A DNA stretch of 64,000 nt from Thermoleophilia bacterium UBA6103 (GTDB lineage Bacteria > Actinomycetota > Thermoleophilia > UBA2241). The position numbers and the translations under genes are program-made. The notes under the pieces are model-generated. The model saw only the letters and a list, made by a program, of their open reading frames with translations, had not been told where the DNA came from and searched no databases. The stretch covers positions 1,988-65,987 of the forward strand of contig DIWP01000023.1 in assembly GCA_002423545.1 (NCBI GenBank). Reading direction: 5' to 3'. Positions 16,521-26,681 of the stretch are shown piece after piece; positions within the stretch are counted from its first letter, which is position 1, and every line of letters begins with the position of its first letter.

Positions 16521-16651
16521 TGTGCCGCTTCTTCGGCGTCTCCAACGGCTACTGGCTGCGCGCCCAGGCTGCCTGCGACACAGAAGTCGCCGAAAAGGCA
16601 CTGGCCGGCCAGCTCGAGCACATCACGCCGTGGTCCGGGACCGCCACCTGA
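16520..16651 (+). pseudogene. 3' remnant of a higA-type antitoxin gene (43 codons)
   Basis: The frame starting at 16520 reads RFFGVSNGYWLRAQAACDTE then LEHITPW. This aligns with the C-terminal third of HigA (compare RLFGDSPEFWLNAQRAVDLW and VERIKPL in the intact copy at 14741). The helix-turn-helix and HPGEML parts are missing. It ends 14 bases before attC3. I read it as what is left of another higBA cassette fused by deletion to the methyltransferase cassette. Confidence 0.7.
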
Positions 16652-16664
16652 GCGTGAGAGGTCT

Positions 16665-16727
16665 GTCCAACAGGCACATCGAGCCGGACGACCCGGCGGT
16701 AGGGCGCCTGTGTGCCCATCGAATGCG
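16665..16727 (+). repeat. attC3, partly decayed (63 bp)
   Basis: Same spacing as attC1 and attC2: R'' GTCCAAC (fits RYYYAAC), L'' AGGCACATCGAGC, 21-nt centre, L' GCCTGTGTGCCCATC. The R' box reads GAATGCG and no longer fits GTTRRRY. The right end of the array has therefore probably lost recombination function. Confidence 0.65.
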
Positions 16728-16774
16728 TGACCGGTGTGACCGCGGCAGTAGATGTCGAGTAGATCGGAGGGGCG

Positions 16775-17104
16775 ATGACCTCAGACGTGGCATTCGTCGA
16801 GTATGTCTGCGATCAGATGCGTGGCGCCGGGCTTATCAGGTCCCGGAAGATGTTCGGCGAATTCGCGATCTACTGCGACGACAGGGTCGTCGCACTCATC
16901 TGCGACGACCAGCTGTTCGTGAAGCCCACACCCGGAGGTCGGGCGTTCATCGGGACCCCCGTCGAGTCGCCGCCATATCAGGGAGCCAAGCCGCACTTCC
17001 TGATCGGGGACGGCATCGAGGACCGGGAGTGGCTGACCGGACTCATCGAAGTGACGGCGCGCGGACTTCCCACGCCCAAGGCCCGGAAGCCGAGGTCCAG
17101 GTAG
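16775..17104 (+). CDS. TfoX N-terminal-domain protein, 109 aa
   Basis: Small protein of the TfoX N-terminal domain family: RKMFGEFAIYCDDRVVALIC, DQLFVKPTPGGRAF and GAKPHFLIGDGIED. Stand-alone N-domain proteins are widespread and of unknown function; competence regulation as in TfoX proper should not be assumed. GATCGGAGGGGCG precedes the ATG. It lies 47 bases after attC3 in the same orientation as the cassette genes and may be a fourth cassette whose own attC is gone. Confidence 0.8.
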   Translation: MTSDVAFVEYVCDQMRGAGLIRSRKMFGEFAIYCDDRVVALICDDQLFVKPTPGGRAFIGTPVESPPYQGAKPHFLIGDGIEDREWLTGLIEVTARGLPTPKARKPRSR

Positions 17105-17234
17105 GAGCGTGTGGGGGTTGCCGGGCAGGAGCGTGTGGGAGCCGTCGCGCCTGCGTGAAGCTCACGGGGTCGGGTCGGCGACCCCGGGAGCCGCTGCCGA
17201 AGCCGTCGACGTCGTGCCGACTCGTGGAGGCCAC

Positions 17235-17852
17235 GTGACACACATCGCACCTCTAGCTCCACCTCTCGCCGCCGTCGACCTCTACTGGCTCCCCCTGGGG
17301 GCCGGAGGCCATTCGGTGAGGCTGAACGGCAAGGTCTTCGAGGCCGGCGTGGCGCTGCGCGAGCGCCGCCGCCGCTTCGACCTGTACCACTCGGCCTTGG
17401 AGGTCCGCGTGCCGGAGGGCCGTTACACGATCGAGAGCGCTCCGGTGCCGAACGCACGGGCCGATGAGCGGGGCGTCGTCGCCGGAGGCCCCGTCGGGGC
17501 CCGCTGGGCCGGTCGCCTGCGCATCTTCCGCCATGAGATCCGCTGCTGGCGCGACGGCGTCATCCCCGACCTCGACGAGGCGGTGGCGAGCCCCCAACGG
17601 CTGACGCGGGATCAGGAGACGGCGCGACGAGTGCTCCGCCTGGCGCCGCACGTACCCACGCCGGTGTGGGGCCGCGACGAGCTCAGAGCCGGAGAGATGT
17701 GGAACTCGAACTCGATCATCTCGTGGCTCCTCGTGATGAGCTGCATCGGCCAGAGAGCGGTCAGCATGCCGGCCGGCGGGCGGGCACCGGGCCGGGACTC
17801 GGGCCTGGTGGTGGCGCAGAGGCCACTTGACACCACGCACCGGAGACCCTAG
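17235..17852 (+). CDS. Conserved-looking hypothetical protein, 205 aa
   Basis: Not recognised with certainty. Features: DLYWLPLGAGGHSVRLNGKV near the N-terminus, a basic ALRERRRRFDLYHSALEVRV segment, RIFRHEIRCWRDGVIPDL and, near residue 155, EMWNSNSIISWLLVMS. Start GTG at 17235 (after GGAGGCCAC). No signal peptide or clear membrane segment. The stop (17850-17852) falls within the -10 element of the promoter for the second transhydroxylase operon. I place it outside the cassette array because no attC borders it. Confidence 0.6.
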   Translation: MTHIAPLAPPLAAVDLYWLPLGAGGHSVRLNGKVFEAGVALRERRRRFDLYHSALEVRVPEGRYTIESAPVPNARADERGVVAGGPVGARWAGRLRIFRHEIRCWRDGVIPDLDEAVASPQRLTRDQETARRVLRLAPHVPTPVWGRDELRAGEMWNSNSIISWLLVMSCIGQRAVSMPAGGRAPGRDSGLVVAQRPLDTTHRRP

Positions 17853-17889
17853 GATGCCCGCATAGCGGAAGACGTGCCCGCATTGCGGG
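17827..17889 (+). promoter_or_regulatory. Promoter and tandem operator (site B) of the second Mo-enzyme operon
   Basis: TTGACA (17827-17832), 17-bp spacer, TAGGAT (17850-17855): a near-consensus promoter. Starting at the -10 element are two CCCGCAT dyads, ATGCCCGCAT at 17854-17863 and GTGCCCGCAT at 17874-17883, 20 bp apart; the second is a perfect CCCGC-ATT-GCGGG palindrome. The operator overlaps the expected transcription start, as for a repressor. It matches site A (13414-13455) at 33 of 42 positions. Confidence 0.75.
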
Positions 17890-18008
17890 ATTCACTTCCG
17901 ATGAGTCGCTGTGAGATGGGGGTCGACGGGCACCATGGCGAGCATCGCGGCAGCTGCCGGGCGGCGACCGTGCGCGTCCACTCGCCTCCGATCCGACCCT
18001 CAGGCCCG

Positions 18009-18112
18009 CTTCCCTCATCGCATCTTTCAGCGTCCTTCACATCGCATCTCTCCGCATCCCTCACTCTCCGCGTCCCTCACTCTCAGCGTCGCCACTCTCA
18101 GCGTCGCCATCA
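18009..18112 (+). repeat. Degenerate C/T-rich tandem repeats in the 5' leader
   Basis: The 327-bp leader between site B and the ATG at 18217 has no gene. It holds a run of degenerate repeats around CATCGCATCT, CCCTCACTCTC and (CC)ACTCTCAGCGTCG, the last unit twice in direct succession. The stretch is pyrimidine-rich on the message and poorly structured. A GGAGGAGC ribosome-binding site follows near 18203. Confidence 0.55.
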
Positions 18113-18216
18113 TTCCGCGCGCGCGCGCGAGCGCCATACGCCAGACGGCATGAGCACACCGACCGCATGAGCACACCGCCGACGACCCGGCAAGCGCCGA
18201 CCCGGAGGAGCATGGT

Positions 18217-20817
18217 ATGGCAGAAGACATGAGCAAGACCGGAGCCACCGGCGAACGCACGCTGGTGCGAGACATCAGCTTCTGCGGCGTGCCGGAGAAC
18301 GGTTCCAACGCCTCGATGGTGGATGTCAAGGACGGCAGGATCATCCGCATCCGCCCGATGCACTACGACTGGAAGTACGACCCCGAGAAGGACATGAACC
18401 CGTGGAAGTTCGAGGCCCGCGGGTCGACCTTTGAGCCCAGCATGAAGACGCTCATCCCGCCGTACTCGATCGCGTACAAGAAGAGGGTCTACTCTCCCGC
18501 CCGCATCCGCTACCCGATGCAGCGCGTCGACTTCGACCCCGACGGCGAGCGCAACCCGCAGAACCGCGGCAAGAGCAAGTACAAGCGTATCTCCTGGGAC
18601 ACGGCGCTCGACATCATCGTCGGCGAGATGGAGCGCATCAAGAAGACGTACGGCCCCACGGCGCTGCTCTACCAGTGCGACCAGCACGGCGAGAACAAGG
18701 TCGTGCAGGCCTGTCACGGCGCCGGCCGCAAGCTGCTGCGCGCCTGGGGCGGCTTCACCCTGCAGATCCGCCAGCCCGACAGCTGGGAAGGCTGGTGGTG
18801 GGGCAACAAGCACCTCTGGGGCTGTGAGCCGGTCGGCCAGGGGCAGCAGAGCAACCTGCTCTACGACATCTCCAGGAACACCGAGCTGCTCCTGTTCTGG
18901 GGCTGCGACCAGGAGACGACCCCGTGGGGCTGGCAGGGCCAGCTGCCCAGCCGGCTGAGCTACTGGTGGAGCGACATCGGGATCAAGCAGATCTACGTCT
19001 GCCCCGACCTCAACTACGCCGCCGCCGTGCACGCCGACCGCTGGATCCCGGTGCTGCCCAATACCGACGCGGCGCTGTACCTGGCGATCACCCACCGCTG
19101 GTTCACCCGTGGCACCTACGACAAGGAGTACCTCAAGACCCACGCCGTGGGCGTCGAGAAGTTCGAGGCCTACGTGATGGGCGAGGAAGACGGCGTGCCC
19201 AAGACGCCGGAGTGGGCGGCACCCATCTGCGGCGTGCCGGCACGCGTCATCAAGGCCCTGGCCGACGAGTGGGCGGGCAAGCGCACCACGGTCGTGATCG
19301 GCAACGGCGGCCCCGGCATCCGCGGGCCGTACGCCACCGAGCCGGCCCGCCTGCAGGCCATCTGCCTCGCCATGCAGGGCCTCGGCAAGCCCGGTCAAAA
19401 CCAGGCCAAGATGATCGAGTGGGGCCTGTTCGACAAGCCCGACCAGTACGCGCAGCCCAAGCCGCTGCGGGTGCCCAACCTGCGCAGCGCCTACACCGGC
19501 GGCCACCCCGACGAGACCAACCACCCGTCGTTCATCCCCAAGACGTACGTGCCCAAGGCGATCCTCGAGGGCGAGTGCGACTGGTACGGCTGCGAGAGCG
19601 AGACGGCGCCGCGCGAGAACCAGTTCGTCCACTACAAGTACCCGGCCGACGGCTGCTCCAAGATCCACATGGTCTGGACCGACTCGCCGAGCTGGATCAC
19701 CTGCTGGAACTCGGGCAACGACTACGTGCGCGCCATGCGCCACCCCGACATCGAGTTCATGTTCTGCCAGCACCCGTGGCTGGAGAACGACGCCCTGCTG
19801 GCCGACATCATCCTCCCCGTGAACACCAAGCTGGAGGAGGACGACATCGCCGGCGACATCTTCAGCGGCCAGTACAACCTGCTCTTCCCCGAGCACAAAT
19901 GCATCGAGCCGCTGGCCGAGAGCTTCAGCGACTACGAGATCGCCGTGATGCTCTCCGAGCGCCTGGGCCTGCTCGAGGAGTACACCGGCGGCAAGACCAT
20001 CCCCGAGCTCATCAAATACGGCTACGAGACCTCGCGCTGCGACGACCTCATCAGCTGGGAGGAGCTCAACGAGAAGGGCTACTACGTGGTCCCCACGGCC
20101 GACGACTGGGAAGACGTGCCGGCCGGCTTCTACAACTTCTACAAGGATCCCAAGAAGTACCCGCTCAGCACGCCGACCGGCCTGCTCGAGTTCGAGGCGC
20201 AGGGTCTGGTCGAGCACTTCCCCGACGACAAGGAGCGGCCGCCGGTGCCCAAGTGGGTGGCGCAGGGCATCAGCCACGAGGAGACGCTCGGCACCGACCG
20301 CGCGCAGAAGTATCCGCTGCTCGTGATCTCCAACCACCCGCGCTGGAGCGTCCACTCGCAGCACGAGGACATCACCTGGCTGCGCGAGATCGAGACGTGC
20401 AAGGTGACCGGTCCCGACGGCTACCAGTACCACCCCATCTGGCTGCACCCCAGCACGGCCCAGAAGCGCGGCATCAGGAGCGGCGACGTGGTCTCCATCT
20501 TCAACGACCGCGGCACCGTGCTCGCCGGCGCCTACATCACCGAGCGCATCATGCCGGACGTGGTCTACATAGACCACGGCGCCAAGTGGGACCCCATCGT
20601 CCCCGGCGAGATAGACCGCGGCGGCGCCATCAACACCATCGTGCCACGTCACACGACGTCCAAGAACGCCGTCGGCCACGCGGTCAGCGGCTTCCTGGTC
20701 GACATCGAGAAGACCGATCTGGAAGAGCTCAAGCGGAAATACCCGGAAGCCTTCGAGAAGCCGTTCCACCCGTGTGCCGGTCCCGGCCTGGAAGCCTGCA
20801 TCCTGGGGGTGGAGTGA
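18217..20817 (+). CDS. Transhydroxylase-type molybdopterin oxidoreductase, large subunit (diverged paralogue), 866 aa
   Basis: DMSO-reductase-family bis-MGD protein related to the athL product in this window and to pyrogallol transhydroxylase; substrate unknown. Like them it lacks an N-terminal Fe-S motif (SFCGVPENGSNASMVDVKDG). The His and Asp-Ser pair of the active site align (His147 in CDQHGEN, Asp178-Ser179 in QPDSWEGWWWG). The surroundings differ: SSHHLWGN is replaced by CDQHGENKV, and FPGYAEGG is not kept, only a Tyr-Ala in PDQYAQP. No Tat signal. Likely a different aromatic or hydroxylated substrate. GGAGGAGCATGGT precedes the ATG; its stop overlaps the small-subunit start (TGATG). Confidence 0.85.
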   Translation: MAEDMSKTGATGERTLVRDISFCGVPENGSNASMVDVKDGRIIRIRPMHYDWKYDPEKDMNPWKFEARGSTFEPSMKTLIPPYSIAYKKRVYSPARIRYPMQRVDFDPDGERNPQNRGKSKYKRISWDTALDIIVGEMERIKKTYGPTALLYQCDQHGENKVVQACHGAGRKLLRAWGGFTLQIRQPDSWEGWWWGNKHLWGCEPVGQGQQSNLLYDISRNTELLLFWGCDQETTPWGWQGQLPSRLSYWWSDIGIKQIYVCPDLNYAAAVHADRWIPVLPNTDAALYLAITHRWFTRGTYDKEYLKTHAVGVEKFEAYVMGEEDGVPKTPEWAAPICGVPARVIKALADEWAGKRTTVVIGNGGPGIRGPYATEPARLQAICLAMQGLGKPGQNQAKMIEWGLFDKPDQYAQPKPLRVPNLRSAYTGGHPDETNHPSFIPKTYVPKAILEGECDWYGCESETAPRENQFVHYKYPADGCSKIHMVWTDSPSWITCWNSGNDYVRAMRHPDIEFMFCQHPWLENDALLADIILPVNTKLEEDDIAGDIFSGQYNLLFPEHKCIEPLAESFSDYEIAVMLSERLGLLEEYTGGKTIPELIKYGYETSRCDDLISWEELNEKGYYVVPTADDWEDVPAGFYNFYKDPKKYPLSTPTGLLEFEAQGLVEHFPDDKERPPVPKWVAQGISHEETLGTDRAQKYPLLVISNHPRWSVHSQHEDITWLREIETCKVTGPDGYQYHPIWLHPSTAQKRGIRSGDVVSIFNDRGTVLAGAYITERIMPDVVYIDHGAKWDPIVPGEIDRGGAINTIVPRHTTSKNAVGHAVSGFLVDIEKTDLEELKRKYPEAFEKPFHPCAGPGLEACILGVE

Positions 20818-21650
20818 TGGGCAAGGTCCTGGTCATCGACCTGAGCATCTGCAACGGCTGCTACAACTGCCAGGTGGCCTGCAAAGACGAGCACGTGGCC
20901 AACGACTGGTCGCCGATCGCCAAGCCGCAGCCCGACACGGGGCAGTTCTGGAACAAGATCACCGACAAGGTGCGCGGTCAGGTGCCCAAGGTGATGGTCA
21001 CCTACATGCACACCATCTGCATGCACTGCGACGACGCGCCGTGCATCCCATCGTGCAACGTCGGCGCCATCTACAAGCGCGACGACGGGGCGGTGATCAT
21101 CGACCCGGACAAGTGCCGCGGCAACAAGATGTGTCTGGCGGCGTGTCCATACCCGGACGTCATCTACTTCAACGACGCCCTCAACATCGCCCAGAAGTGC
21201 ACGTTCTGCGCACACCTTCTGGACGACGGCTGGACGGAGCCGCGCTGCGTGGATGCCTGCCCCACCGGCGCCTTCACCTTCGGCGACGAGGACGACCCGA
21301 AGATCAGGGAGCTCGTGGCCAAGGCGGAGCCGGTGCTCATGCCCGGCCATGAGGACGTGAAGCCACGGGTGTTCTTCATCGGCCTGCCGAAGCCGTTCAT
21401 CGCCGGCGCGGTGTTCGACAGCGAGGCCGACGAGTGCACCGAGGGCGCCGTCGTGACGGCGACCAACGTCGAGAGCGGTGCCACCTGTACGGCGACCACC
21501 GACGGCTACGGCGACTTCTGGCTGCGGGACCTGGAGCCCGGCACGTACAACCTGGTGATCGAGAAGGACGGCTACCTGCCGGAGAAGACGGGCCCGGTGG
21601 ACGCCGGCGAAGACATCAACATCGGCGACATCGCGGTCTGGAAGACCTGA
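20817..21650 (+). CDS. Transhydroxylase-type iron-sulfur small subunit (paralogue), 277 aa
   Basis: Ferredoxin-like subunit with Cys clusters CNGCYNCQVAC, CMHCDDAPCIPSC, CRGNKMCLAACPY, and CTFC with CVDACPTGAF, enough for three [4Fe-4S] clusters. The C-terminal domain from about AGAVFDSEADECTEGA is CnaB/carboxypeptidase-regulatory-like, with GDFWLRDLEPGTYNLVIEKDG. Same length and domain order as the product of 9924-10760, so the two operons are paralogous as units. TGATG overlap with the large-subunit gene. A strong terminator follows. Confidence 0.88.
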   Translation: MGKVLVIDLSICNGCYNCQVACKDEHVANDWSPIAKPQPDTGQFWNKITDKVRGQVPKVMVTYMHTICMHCDDAPCIPSCNVGAIYKRDDGAVIIDPDKCRGNKMCLAACPYPDVIYFNDALNIAQKCTFCAHLLDDGWTEPRCVDACPTGAFTFGDEDDPKIRELVAKAEPVLMPGHEDVKPRVFFIGLPKPFIAGAVFDSEADECTEGAVVTATNVESGATCTATTDGYGDFWLRDLEPGTYNLVIEKDGYLPEKTGPVDAGEDINIGDIAVWKT

Positions 21651-21738
21651 CGGGACGAGGCACACGCGGGGGCTGGGACGAGTCCCCCCACGCCTTCACC
21701 TACCGGGATCGACGGACGAGACCCGGCTACAGACAGAG

Positions 21739-21776
21739 GGGCGGCCGCTGGAAGCAGCGGCCGCCCTCCTTCTTCA
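21739..21776 (+). terminator. Rho-independent terminator after the second Mo-enzyme operon
   Basis: Perfect 12-bp stem GGGCGGCCGCTG / CAGCGGCCGCCC with GAAG loop (21739-21766), followed by TCCTTCTTC. It lies between the convergent small-subunit and IclR genes and may serve both. Confidence 0.85.
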
Positions 21777-21834
21777 TGCACGTCGGTATCCGAGTGGTCG
21801 GGCGCCGGCCGATGGCGACGGCTGAGGACCTCGG

Positions 21835-22617
21835 TCAGACGCCGTCGAGCGTGCGCTGGATCTGGTCGCGGACCGCGAGCAGCGCCGCGACCACGCGGTC
21901 CTGATCTTCGTAGAAGCGCGCCGCCGGCATCGGCACCGAGATCGACGCCGCGCTGCCGTCCACGTCGACCACCGCGACCGCCACGGCGCAGATACCCTCG
22001 CGGATCTCCTCGCGGTCGTAGGCGAGCCCACTGGCATGCACGTCGGTCAGCTCGCGCAGCAGCGCCTCACGAGACGGCGCCTTGCCCTCCAGCGTCGGCT
22101 CCAGCCGCGGCGGCAGCCGGCGACGCAGCTCGTCTGCCGGCAGCTGAGCCAGCAGAGCCTTGCCGCTCGCCAGGCTGTATGCCGGGAAGTGCACCCCGAC
22201 GCGGGCGATGGCCATCAGCTCGCGCTGCAGCGCCTGGTGCTGCGCGATGTAGAGGACCTGGCCGCCGTCGAGGACCGCCAGGTCGACGGTCTCGTTGAGC
22301 TGCCTTGAGAGCGTCTCCAGATGCGGCTCGACGATGCTGCGCAGGTCTCGCCGCGCAGAGGCCGCCAGGCGCAGAAGGCCGGGGCCCAGCTCACGCCGGC
22401 CGCTCCCGGGGTCGACCGCCACGTAGCCGACCCGCTCCAGCGCCCGGCAGATGCGATGCACCGTGGTCTTGGGAAGGTCGGTGCGCGCGGCGAGCTGCGA
22501 GAACGTCAGGCCGCCGGGGGCATCGGCCAGCGCGCTGAGGATGGCCGCCGTACGGGCGATGACCTGGACGCCGTCGGACGCCTGCTTGCCGGCGTCGTCC
22601 TGGACTCCCTCTGCCAC
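21835..22617 (-). CDS. IclR-family transcriptional regulator, 260 aa
   Basis: N-terminal winged helix-turn-helix: LSALADAPGGLTFSQLAARTDLPKTTVHRICRALE. C-terminal ligand-binding IclR domain: LETLSRQLNETVDLAVL, PAYSLASGKALLAQLP and GICAVAVAVVDVDGSAASISVP. GTG at 22617 with GGAGGTGAG upstream. IclR proteins often regulate aromatic catabolism and this gene faces the second transhydroxylase operon, so it is the best candidate in the window for binding the shared operator sites A and B. That link is inferred from position only; the CCCGC dyad is unlike the classic AT-rich IclR sites. Confidence 0.9.
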   Translation of the reverse strand: MAEGVQDDAGKQASDGVQVIARTAAILSALADAPGGLTFSQLAARTDLPKTTVHRICRALERVGYVAVDPGSGRRELGPGLLRLAASARRDLRSIVEPHLETLSRQLNETVDLAVLDGGQVLYIAQHQALQRELMAIARVGVHFPAYSLASGKALLAQLPADELRRRLPPRLEPTLEGKAPSREALLRELTDVHASGLAYDREEIREGICAVAVAVVDVDGSAASISVPMPAARFYEDQDRVVAALLAVRDQIQRTLDGV

Positions 22618-22682
22618 GGCTCACCTCCCCACCACTCGAGCGCTGCTCCACGCATCGCTGTCGGGAGTGTACCGTCCCACGG

Positions 22683-22757
22683 AACGATCTGTCCGCCCGG
22701 GCGTCCGGACGTGTCACCGCGATCTCGCGCCGCAGCGACGCGACCGAACGCGGCGCC
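22683..22757. repeat. Dispersed intergenic repeat, copy 1
   Basis: About 75 bp beginning ACGATCTGTCCGCC and containing GTCACCGCGATCTC, CGACGCGACCGA. It closely matches 26838-26908, roughly 4.15 kb away, in the same orientation. It has internal dyads (for example CGCGATCTCGCG) of the REP kind. Noncoding in both places. Confidence 0.7.
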
Positions 22758-22773
22758 GGTGATGGGAGAGGGG

Positions 22774-22905
22774 CCGGCCGCGGTCCAGTGCCGACGGGTC
22801 CACCGTCTCGTAGGATCGCCCGGAGGGCTCGGCCGGGTACAGCTCGACGATGCTGAGCGCGTCGCGGCGCGCTGCGCCGGCCAGGCGCAGCAATCCGGGA
22901 CCCGA
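22774..22905 (-). pseudogene. Fragment of a second IclR-family gene
   Basis: On the minus strand this reads SGPGLLRLAGAARRDALSIV ... YETVDPSALDRGR. The intact IclR next door has LGPGLLRLAASARRDLRSIV ... NETVDLAVLDGGQ. About 44 codons around the linker helix align, without helix-turn-helix or ligand domain, and the frame ends soon after. I read it as a decayed partial duplication of the neighbouring regulator. The 484-bp gap 22618-23101 holds only this, repeat copy 1 and the leader of the next gene. Confidence 0.6.
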
Positions 22906-23101
22906 CGTGAGCGGCGTATCGCGCCGCAGGAAGGCGCGCCCGGACTGCCGCCGGCTACAGTCTGGAGTGCGAGATACCGATGACCAAGGTACGGCGAGCA
23001 CGAAGAGGCGATCCAGCATCCCGCCTCCTCCGCCACGCAGGAGGCTCGCCGATATGCCGGACGGTCCGTGAAGGCCCGAGTCGCGCGAAAGGGACGGCCA
23101 G

Positions 23102-24541
23102 ATGAGAAGACTCGCGGTGGTGCTCGCGGTGGCGGCGTCCGTGGTGCTCGCTGCCGTGCCCGGCGCGAGCGCCGAACCACTGCACGTGGCCGATCGGGCA
23201 GGCGGCGCGTCGGCTTCACGTGCCCCGGACGGTGCCTCGGTATCCTCCAGGCAAGCCGACCAGCTCGAGGTGGTGGCGCACCACGTCAGGTACAGGCGGT
23301 CGCTCCTGAACTGGAAGGAGAATCCCGACTTCGCCTTCTGGAAGAACGCCGGCGGCCTGGAATCGTGTCGCGAGCGGATCTGGATAGGCGAGGTCTGGAA
23401 GCCTCGACCGGGTCGGATCCGAAACGTCATCTTCGTCTCGGCGGGACAACAGGGGACGCGCTACACGTGGAGTGCGGAGGCCAACATCACCACGGGTCAG
23501 AGCGAGGCCTGGCGCGGCGCGAAAGACGCCCGCACGCACACGGTCCCGATCAGAAGGCTGTCGGTCGCCGGGCTCATCCACGAAGACGGCGTCTCCAACG
23601 AGGGCCGACGCTACGGATTCAAGCCTGAAGACACGCTGTTCGTCCTTGTCTTCGACGCGGCCTTCTACTACAGCCTGGATGCGACCAACAAGCAGATCAT
23701 CGAGAACGGCTACTACGACTACCTGCTCGACAGGATGGGTCCGCTTCCCGACAACGTGCAGACCGTGCTCATGGTGGGCTCCAGCCGCGGCGGCGCCCTG
23801 GCGTGCAGGCTGGCGAAAAGGTTCATGGGCGATTCGTCACCGGTCCGCCACGCCCGCATCCTGGTGGCCACCCTGGACGCCGTCGCCAACAAGGAACAGA
23901 GCGAGTGCGGGATCACGACCGGCACGACCACCAACCCGCTGAACGGCAGCTACCGTGCCTACAAGGCTGCTCTGAGCGACTACTTCGGCGACCCGACGCC
24001 CGAGTGGCTCAGCATGTACCAGGTGATCGGCGGCGCCAAGGTGGTGCCGCTGCAGCCCACCAATGTGGCGCGGGCCTTCATCAACGATGGGACCCCGACG
24101 TTCGACTACTCCTTCAACTGGGTCGACCGCGGCCATACCGACATCGGCCGCCCCTGGCGCGACGATTGCTCGGGGGCACTGCTGGACTGGGTGGCCGCGA
24201 AGCACGGGATGGCCCCGGCTTCGTCACCCACGCTCTCGCGACCTTCCACGCCATCGAAGGTCAAACGCGGCCAACGGTTCGTCGTATCGGGCACGTTCAA
24301 GCCGCGCTTCCCCGCCGGCACCGAGGCGGTGACGGTGAAGGCCTACCGGCGGGTGGCCGGCAAGTGGAGGCTTTTCCGCAGGTACAGGGCGGTCGACACC
24401 GACGCCGGCACGCTCACGCGCTATCGCGCCAGAGTGAGCATCACGACACGGGGCCGGTACCGCTTCCGGGCTTTCGCCCGGTCGAGCGCCGAGTGGCGGG
24501 TGGCCGGCAGCGGCTTCAGTCGCACGCTGACGGTGAGATAG
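23102..24541 (+). CDS. Secreted alpha/beta-hydrolase-like protein with C-terminal Ig-like domain, 479 aa
   Basis: Signal peptide MRRLAVVLAVAASVVLAAVP ending at GASA (about residue 25). The central domain has a nucleophile-elbow-like VLMVGSSRGGALACRL (Ser in GSSRG) and a later DRGHTDIGRPW that could supply the catalytic His, so a lipase/esterase-type fold is likely but not proven. The last 100 residues (VKRGQRFVVSGTFKPRF ... YRFRAFARSSAEWRV) look like an Ig-like carbohydrate- or surface-binding domain common in actinobacterial exoproteins. GAAAGGGACGG precedes the ATG. No operon partner. Confidence 0.65.
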   Translation: MRRLAVVLAVAASVVLAAVPGASAEPLHVADRAGGASASRAPDGASVSSRQADQLEVVAHHVRYRRSLLNWKENPDFAFWKNAGGLESCRERIWIGEVWKPRPGRIRNVIFVSAGQQGTRYTWSAEANITTGQSEAWRGAKDARTHTVPIRRLSVAGLIHEDGVSNEGRRYGFKPEDTLFVLVFDAAFYYSLDATNKQIIENGYYDYLLDRMGPLPDNVQTVLMVGSSRGGALACRLAKRFMGDSSPVRHARILVATLDAVANKEQSECGITTGTTTNPLNGSYRAYKAALSDYFGDPTPEWLSMYQVIGGAKVVPLQPTNVARAFINDGTPTFDYSFNWVDRGHTDIGRPWRDDCSGALLDWVAAKHGMAPASSPTLSRPSTPSKVKRGQRFVVSGTFKPRFPAGTEAVTVKAYRRVAGKWRLFRRYRAVDTDAGTLTRYRARVSITTRGRYRFRAFARSSAEWRVAGSGFSRTLTVR

Positions 24542-24678
24542 GAGGCAAGTCCCCGCCATCGCCGGCAGCAGCGATCCCGGCCCTGCCCCGCGAGCGCCGT
24601 TGCGGCCTCGACCACGCCGGCCAGCCGGCCGCCCTGCTCGTGGAGCGGCTGAGCGTGCTCCAGCGCTGCTGACCACCC

Positions 24679-26681
<2,003 letters not shown>

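Noticed and set aside
18061..20769. 900-codon open frame on the minus strand opposite the second large subunit
   Set aside because: Same antisense effect; the plus-strand gene is full length with active-site motifs and a proper ribosome-binding site.
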